From the NCBI RefSeq assembly GCF_024171955.1, contig NZ_JAMTCS010000011.1:202761-266760 (forward strand): a stretch of 64,000 nucleotides of DNA, in the 5' to 3' direction. Source of the DNA: Promicromonospora thailandica. Lineage in GTDB: Bacteria > Actinomycetota > Actinomycetes > Actinomycetales > Cellulomonadaceae. The position numbers were made by a program, and so were the translations under genes. Below are positions 59,583-64,000 of this stretch, piece after piece; position 1 is the first letter of the stretch, and every line of letters begins with the position of its first letter. The notes under the pieces were generated by a model, which was not told the origin of the DNA, searched no databases, and worked only from the letters and a program-made list of their open reading frames with translations.

Positions 59583-62234
59583 ATGAAGACTATCCATGCC
59601 CGCGCCCACGCCCGGCCGCGGCGGACCGTCGCGGCGCTCGCCGCGACCGCCCTGGCCGGCGGCGCGCTGCTGGCCCTGCCGACGGCGTCCGCCCACGAGG
59701 GGCACGACGCGGCGGCGGCCGCCGACACCGACTGGGGCAACTACGAGAAGATCCTGCTCACCAAGGACGTCGGCGAGCCGATCGACATGGCGGTGCTGCC
59801 CGACCAGCGCGTGATCCACACGGCCCGGGACGGCTCCGTGCGCCTGACCGACCCGGCCACGGGCGTCACCCGCGTCGTCAACACCCTCGACGTCTACGCC
59901 AGCTCGGAGGACGGCCTGCAGGGCATCGCCCTCGCACCCGACTTCGCGGAGAGCAACCAGGTGTACCTGGTCTACGCCCCGCGGGACGCCGACGGCGACG
60001 GCGCGGCCGACACGCCGTCCGGCAACGCCCCCAACGCCCTGCCCGCGGGCGAGGACGACAGCTACTGGGACCGGTGGGTGGGCGTGAACCGGCTGGCACG
60101 GTACACGTGGACGGGCGACTCGCTCGACCTCGACTCGGAGCAGCCGATCCTCGACATCGAGGTGCAGCGCGGCCAGTGCTGCCACGTCGGCGCGGACATC
60201 GACTTCGACGGCGAGGGCAACCTCTACCTGTCCACCGGCGACAACACGCCCGCGGGCACCCCCGGCGCCAACGGCTACGCGCCGAACAACGACGCCCCGG
60301 GCATGAACCCCGGCTTCGACTCCCGGCGTGGTGCGGGCAGCACGAACGACCTGCGCGGCAAGATCCTCCGGATCGCCGTGAAGGACGACATCCCCGCCGG
60401 CACCCCGCCGGGCGAGGGCAGCACCTACGACATCCCCGCGGGCAACCTCTTCGCGCCCGGCACGGAGGGCACGCGCCCGGAGATCTTCGTGATGGGCGTG
60501 CGCAACCCGTTCCGCATCGAGGTGGACCCGCAGACCGACTCGCTCTCCTGGGGCGACTACGGTCCCGACGCCGGTGCCGCGGACGCGAACCGCGGGCCCA
60601 TGGGCTACGTGGAGTGGAACGTCGTGGGCCTCGACGACCCGCACAACGCCGGCTGGCCCTACTGCCACGGCCCGAACGCCGCCTACAACGAGTGGAACTT
60701 CGAGACCGCCTCCCCGCGGGAGTTCTTCGACTGCGCCGCACCGCGGAACACCTCCCGGTGGAACACGGGCCTCACCGACCTCCCGCCCGCCCGCGCCGCC
60801 ACGCTCTACTACGGCGACCAGCCCGGACAGCAGCCCCGCGACGAGCTCGTGAACTTCGGCGCGGGCACCGGCCAGGCACCCATGGGCGGCCCCGTCTACC
60901 ACTACGACCCCGAGAGCACCGCCCCCGGAAAGCTCCCCGAGCACTGGGACGGCAAGGCGTTCCTCGGCGAGTTCTCGCAGGACTACTACGCGGCCCTGTC
61001 CGTGGACTGGGAGACGCACGAGGTCGGCGACATCGAGGACTTCTTCCCCAACGCGGCGCTCGCGGCCGCCGGGATGCCGGCCAACGACAACCCGATGGAC
61101 CTGGAGTTCGGGCCCGACGGGTCGCTCTACGTGCTGGAGTACGGCGACGGCTTCTTCCGGGCCAACCCGGACGCCGGCCTCTACCGGATCGACTACGCCG
61201 AGGGCAACAAGGCGCCGCAGGCCGCGTTCACGGCCACCCCGGCGTCGTCCTCGGCCGCACCCCTGGAGGTCTCGTTCGACGCGAGCGCGTCGGGCGACCC
61301 CGACGGCGACGCCCTCACCTACGAGTGGGACGTCGACGGCGACGGGACCTTCGACCTGACCGGGCCCGAAATCACCCACACCTACACGGAGCTCGGCGTC
61401 TACACGGCGCGCCTGCGCGTCACCGACGGCTCCGGGAAGCGCGGGCTCACCTCGACGTCGATCAGCGTCGGCAACCAGGCACCCGAGATCACCGTCGACC
61501 TCCCGGCCGACGGCGGTTTCTTCGACTGGGGCGACGAGGTCCCGTTCCAGGTGACCACGAACGACGCCGAGGACGGCACCGAGACGGTCTGCGAGCGTGT
61601 CGCCTGGTCCTACGGGCTCGGGCACGACGAGCACGCCCACCCGGAGGTCTCGGGCACGGGCTGCACGGGCGTCTTCCCGACCGACCCCAACTCCCCGGAG
61701 CACGGCGAGGGCGCGCACCTGTACGGCGCCGTCGTCATCACCTACACCGACGACGGCGCCAACGGCCTGCCGCCGGCGGCCGGCGAGGCCACCCTGCGCC
61801 TGAACCCGAAGCTGCAGCAGGCCGAGCACGCCGAGGTCACCGGGGCCGAGGTGGTCGAGGACGAGACGGCCTCGGCGGGCGCGTACGTGGCAGGCCTGGG
61901 CAAGCGGGACTCGCTCGCGCTCGACCGGGTGAGCCTCGCGGGGATCGACGGTGTCACCGCCGCGGTGCGGGGCAAGGGCCGGCTCGAGCTGCGCTGGGGC
62001 TCGCCCACGGCGAAGCCGTTCGCGACCGCCCAGGTGGGCAAGGCCCGCGACTGGACCGACCTCGGCCTGTCGTTCCGCGCCCGCACGGGCACCGGGACGC
62101 TCTACGTCACCGCGACGGGCGCCCTCGACGTGGACACACTGACCATGATGGGTGAGGGCGTCGGGACGCCCCCGGCCGCCGCAGAGAGCTCCACCGGCCC
62201 GTCCGGGGCCGGTCGGACCGAAGGAGAGCAGTGA
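59583..62234 (+). CDS. Secreted sorbosone-dehydrogenase-like / PKD protein
   Basis: 883 residues. Sec signal (about 1-37) followed by a His-rich start (HEGHD). Propeller of the glucose/sorbosone dehydrogenase family (about 50-545: VLPDQRVIHTARDGSVRLTDP, CCHVGADIDFDGEGNLYLSTGDN, RGKILRIAV, FVMGVRNPFRIEVDP). PKD domain (about 550-625: YEWDVDGDGTFDLTGPEITHTYTELG). Cys-containing module (GGFFDWGDEVPFQV..GHDEHAHP..GTGCTG) and a C-terminal sugar-binding-like sandwich. It shares its propeller, PKD and GHDxHAHP modules with the ThuA-fusion protein, so the two are paralogues over about 700 residues. ATG 59583 has GAGGAG about 11 nt upstream. Its stop overlaps the next start by one base. Confidence 0.88.
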   Translation: MKTIHARAHARPRRTVAALAATALAGGALLALPTASAHEGHDAAAAADTDWGNYEKILLTKDVGEPIDMAVLPDQRVIHTARDGSVRLTDPATGVTRVVNTLDVYASSEDGLQGIALAPDFAESNQVYLVYAPRDADGDGAADTPSGNAPNALPAGEDDSYWDRWVGVNRLARYTWTGDSLDLDSEQPILDIEVQRGQCCHVGADIDFDGEGNLYLSTGDNTPAGTPGANGYAPNNDAPGMNPGFDSRRGAGSTNDLRGKILRIAVKDDIPAGTPPGEGSTYDIPAGNLFAPGTEGTRPEIFVMGVRNPFRIEVDPQTDSLSWGDYGPDAGAADANRGPMGYVEWNVVGLDDPHNAGWPYCHGPNAAYNEWNFETASPREFFDCAAPRNTSRWNTGLTDLPPARAATLYYGDQPGQQPRDELVNFGAGTGQAPMGGPVYHYDPESTAPGKLPEHWDGKAFLGEFSQDYYAALSVDWETHEVGDIEDFFPNAALAAAGMPANDNPMDLEFGPDGSLYVLEYGDGFFRANPDAGLYRIDYAEGNKAPQAAFTATPASSSAAPLEVSFDASASGDPDGDALTYEWDVDGDGTFDLTGPEITHTYTELGVYTARLRVTDGSGKRGLTSTSISVGNQAPEITVDLPADGGFFDWGDEVPFQVTTNDAEDGTETVCERVAWSYGLGHDEHAHPEVSGTGCTGVFPTDPNSPEHGEGAHLYGAVVITYTDDGANGLPPAAGEATLRLNPKLQQAEHAEVTGAEVVEDETASAGAYVAGLGKRDSLALDRVSLAGIDGVTAAVRGKGRLELRWGSPTAKPFATAQVGKARDWTDLGLSFRARTGTGTLYVTATGALDVDTLTMMGEGVGTPPAAAESSTGPSGAGRTEGEQ

Positions 62235-63250
62235 TGGAATCACGCACTGACGTCAACCGCAGGAACTTCCTGAGGCTGGCCGGCGGCACCGTGGCCGTGG
62301 GTGCGGCGACCCTCGCCGGCGCCGGTCTCGCGGGCAGCGCGGCGGCCTCGACGGTGGCCGCCGGGCACGGGCCCAGGCCCGGTCACGGGCCCGGCAAGGG
62401 CCGCGTGCTCGTCCCGGCGGGCAACATCGGCATCCAGCTGTACTCGATCCGGGACAAGGTGTCCTCGCTCGGCTTCCGCGTCGTGTTCGAGCGCCTGGCG
62501 GACATGGGGTACGCGGAGATCGAGTTCGCCGGGTACACGCAGGGCTCGGTCGGGGCGATCACGCCCCAGCAGATCCGGGAGCTGCTGGACGACAACGGCC
62601 TGCGTGCCGTCGGCTCGCACCGCGGCATCGGGGACTTCGCGAGCAACATGGAGCAGGAGCTCGACATCGCCGAGATCCTCGGCATGGAGCACATCGGCAC
62701 CGCGCAGGCACCGACGAACGACAACACGGTGTCCGGCTACCTCGCCGCCGCCGAGCAGTTCAACGGCTTCGGGGAGGCGGCGTCCGCCCGCGGGCTGAAG
62801 TTCTACCAGCACAACCACGACGGCGAGTTCCGCTTCGCCACCGACGACCCGGAGGTGCGCCTCTACGACGTCTTCTACGACAACACGGACCCGCGGACGG
62901 TCTTCCTCGAGATGGACGTGTTCTGGGCCTTCGTGGGTCAGCACCGGTACCCCGGCTTCGAGCCGGTGGACTACATCAAGCGCAACCCGCACCGCTACCC
63001 GCTGCTGCACCTCAAGGACGGCGAGGTCAACCCCGAGAGCGAGCAGGGGTACGACATGGTGGAGTTCGGCATCGGCGACCTGCCGTACACCGAGTTCCTG
63101 TCGGCGCTCCCGGGCGGCGGACGGCGACACGGCATCTGGGAGCAGGACAACGCGGCCCAGGTGCCGGCGCCCGGCTACCCGGCGGACTCGTTCGGGAACG
63201 CCGAGCGGTCGTACGACGAGGTGCGTGCGCTGCGCGGGAAGCGCTGCTGA
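62234..63250 (+). CDS. Tat-exported sugar isomerase/epimerase-like TIM-barrel protein
   Basis: 338 residues. A twin-arginine signal (NRRNFLRLAGGTVAVGAATL) is followed by a His/Gly-rich spacer and an AP_endonuc_2 barrel: GNIGIQLYSIRDKV, LADMGYAEIEFAGYTQG, LKFYQHNHDGEF, VFLEMDVFWAFVGQ and YPLLHLKDGE. ATG 62234 has AAGGAG 7 nt upstream and overlaps the preceding stop by one base, so it is co-translated with the secreted sorbosone-dehydrogenase-like protein. Tat export implies the protein folds in the cytoplasm, probably with its metal, before export; its substrate is then outside the membrane, presumably the product of the neighbouring secreted oxidase. Confidence 0.9.
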   Translation: MESRTDVNRRNFLRLAGGTVAVGAATLAGAGLAGSAAASTVAAGHGPRPGHGPGKGRVLVPAGNIGIQLYSIRDKVSSLGFRVVFERLADMGYAEIEFAGYTQGSVGAITPQQIRELLDDNGLRAVGSHRGIGDFASNMEQELDIAEILGMEHIGTAQAPTNDNTVSGYLAAAEQFNGFGEAASARGLKFYQHNHDGEFRFATDDPEVRLYDVFYDNTDPRTVFLEMDVFWAFVGQHRYPGFEPVDYIKRNPHRYPLLHLKDGEVNPESEQGYDMVEFGIGDLPYTEFLSALPGGGRRHGIWEQDNAAQVPAPGYPADSFGNAERSYDEVRALRGKRC

Positions 63251-63279
63251 CGGCGGGGACCTCTCGCTGAGCACCCCGG

Positions 63280-63306
63280 GGTGCGGCCGGCATCGCCGGC
63301 CGCACC
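63280..63306 (+). terminator. Terminator ending the sugar-oxidation island
   Basis: A perfect 12-bp GC stem (63280-63291 with 63295-63306) with a 3-nt loop ATC begins 29 nt after the last island gene. Confidence 0.7.
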
Positions 63307-63435
63307 ACCCTCGCTCGTCTCCCGCTCGTCTCCCGGTGGCCCGGGTCACACAGGCCGCCCGACGGCGCCCACCCGACCGCTAGGAACGGCTCTGACCTGC
63401 GAAAACGTGGTGTGCTCCAGGACACCACGGCCGAG

Positions 63436-63465
63436 TTGGCGCAGACGCGGGATCGTGTGTAATGT
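63436..63465 (+). promoter_or_regulatory. Upstream rRNA promoter (P1 candidate)
   Basis: -35 TTGGCG (63436-63441) and -10 TAATGT (63460-63465) with an 18-nt spacer, about 460 nt before 16S rRNA. Tandem promoters are usual for actinobacterial rRNA operons. Confidence 0.55.
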
Positions 63466-63643
63466 TCTCCAGGTCAGCCCGACGGGCAGACGGACACGAG
63501 GGGCCGGAGACGGACCGAGTGGCCGCGCCGGGGCTGGAACCCACAACGCAGGATCGAGGAACTTCGTGTTCCCCGGAATCGGTGTGGTGCCATTTTCGGC
63601 AGGCAGGTTGGAATTCCTTCCAGTTCTGAGAACGGAAGCGAAT

Positions 63644-63671
63644 TTGATCGGCCGAAAGAATCTGGTAGATT
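63644..63671 (+). promoter_or_regulatory. Main rRNA promoter (P2 candidate)
   Basis: -35 TTGATC (63644-63649; the overlapping TTTGAT at 63643 gives 17-nt spacing) and -10 TAGATT (63666-63671). Local base composition turns AT-rich upstream, like an UP element. Expected start near 63678, about 250 nt before mature 16S rRNA. Confidence 0.65.
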
Positions 63672-63736
63672 AGAGGAACTGCCCCGGGCAGGGAAACGGT
63701 CGGAAAGATTGTGTTCCTGACGGTGTGCGTCGGTTG

Positions 63737-63757
63737 TTTGAGAACTCAACAGTGTGC
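63737..63757 (+). promoter_or_regulatory. rRNA leader antitermination / processing motif
   Basis: TTGAG-AA-CTCAA (63738-63749) followed by CAGTGTGC is the conserved motif seen in actinobacterial rRNA leaders and spacers (boxB/boxA-like region). It supports reading 63672-63925 as transcribed leader. The stretch up to 63900 contains TGCCAG and CTGGCC words that may form the 5' half of the 16S processing stem; the partner lies outside the window. Confidence 0.65.
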
Positions 63758-63925
63758 TTGATAGTCAATGCCAAATTTTATGGCTCTCGTTGGCTTCGTG
63801 GCGTGCCCGGTCGGGTGCGTGCGGGTTGGACGGGGGTCTTGTTTTTGGATCGGATCATGCCAGTTTGGTTGTGGTCTGGCCAGTATCATTGTTCGCACGC
63901 ATGTTGTGTGTGTGGATGTTTCTCT

Positions 63926-64000
63926 TTTACGGAGAGTTTGATCCTGGCTCAGGACGAACGCTGGCGGCGTGCTTAACACATGCAAGTCGAACGGTGAAGC
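63926..64000 (+). rRNA. 16S ribosomal RNA, 5' end (truncated by window)
   Basis: The universal primer-8/27 region AGAGTTTGATCCTGGCTCAG is at 63933-63952, followed by GACGAACGCTGGCGGCGTGC and TTAACACATGCAAGTCGAACG, an actinobacterial 16S rRNA start. By alignment to E. coli numbering (AGAGTTTG begins at position 8) the mature 5' end should be near 63926. Only about 75 nt are inside the window. Confidence 0.95.

Larger units (their letters stand above)
63251..63925. other. Intergenic region and rRNA leader (675 bp)
   Basis: After the terminator at 63280 no gene is seen; open frames here have no ribosome sites and change to AT-rich, T-rich composition typical of rRNA leaders. The region holds two promoter candidates and the leader motif described separately. 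Confidence 0.7.

Noticed and set aside
63725..63976. 83-codon open frame in the rRNA leader
   Set aside because: It overlaps the 16S rRNA start, has no ribosome site and lies in T-rich leader sequence.

Overview
This is a high-GC, codon-biased actinobacterial chromosome segment. Gene content (MshB-type deacetylase for mycothiol, GlgX, PhoX, a cvn 'conservon', a TypA/LigA/IscS/MnmA neighbourhood and the 5' end of a 16S rRNA gene) suggests a member of the Micrococcales, most likely close to Promicromonosporaceae or Cellulomonadaceae. The family-level placement is an inference. Only about 75 nt of 16S rRNA are present.

Layout. 1-1.2 kb: the end of a TPR protein and a small secreted protein. 1.6-7.1 kb: a complete oligopeptide ABC importer (binding lipoprotein, two permeases, one fused double ATPase). 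7.3-11.5 kb: TypA GTPase, an MshB-like deacetylase, a LURP-one-like protein and a small membrane protein. 11.7-18.1 kb: a large VanW-domain wall protein, then an overlapping trio ending in pheA and tyrA. 18.2-22.3 kb (minus strand): an FAD-binding dehydrogenase and GlgX. 22.3-31.4 kb: etfBA, a MoeB/ThiF-rhodanese fusion, PhoX, iscS, mnmA and a MetE-like protein. Together with ligA at 40 kb this resembles the mycobacterial fixAB-iscS-mnmA-ligA order. 31.4-39.9 kb is inserted between the MetE-like gene and ligA. It carries an S9 peptidase, a five-gene cvn conservon (kinase-like, roadblock, DUF742, small GTPase, P450) and a flavin monooxygenase.

42.6-63.3 kb looks like a sugar or glycoside oxidation island. 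It contains a secreted PA14/beta-propeller/CBM/DUF1080 protein, a ROK repressor, an Rbs-type ABC sugar importer and a Gfo/Idh/MocA oxidoreductase. It also contains a 1865-residue secreted ThuA/sorbosone-dehydrogenase giant, two xylose-isomerase-like TIM-barrel proteins (one cytosolic, one Tat-exported) and a second secreted sorbosone-dehydrogenase/PKD protein. Two promoters, at 42.57 kb and 47.02 kb, carry the same 26-bp operator laid between -35 and -10, tying the secreted DUF1080 protein to the importer under the adjacent ROK regulator. ThuA, Gfo/Idh, DUF1080 and TIM-barrel isomerases are families that recur in 3-keto-sugar metabolism, so oxidative glycoside catabolism, partly outside the membrane, is the working hypothesis. 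The window ends in the rRNA leader and the start of 16S rRNA.

Two window-wide patterns stand out. First, six long, U-tract-less intergenic dyads begin 7-18 nt after a stop codon. Three are built from repeated short modules, and in each of these the stop-proximal arm has exactly one more module than the other arm. Second, many genes appear leaderless, with a TANNNT -10 box only 6-7 nt before the start codon.
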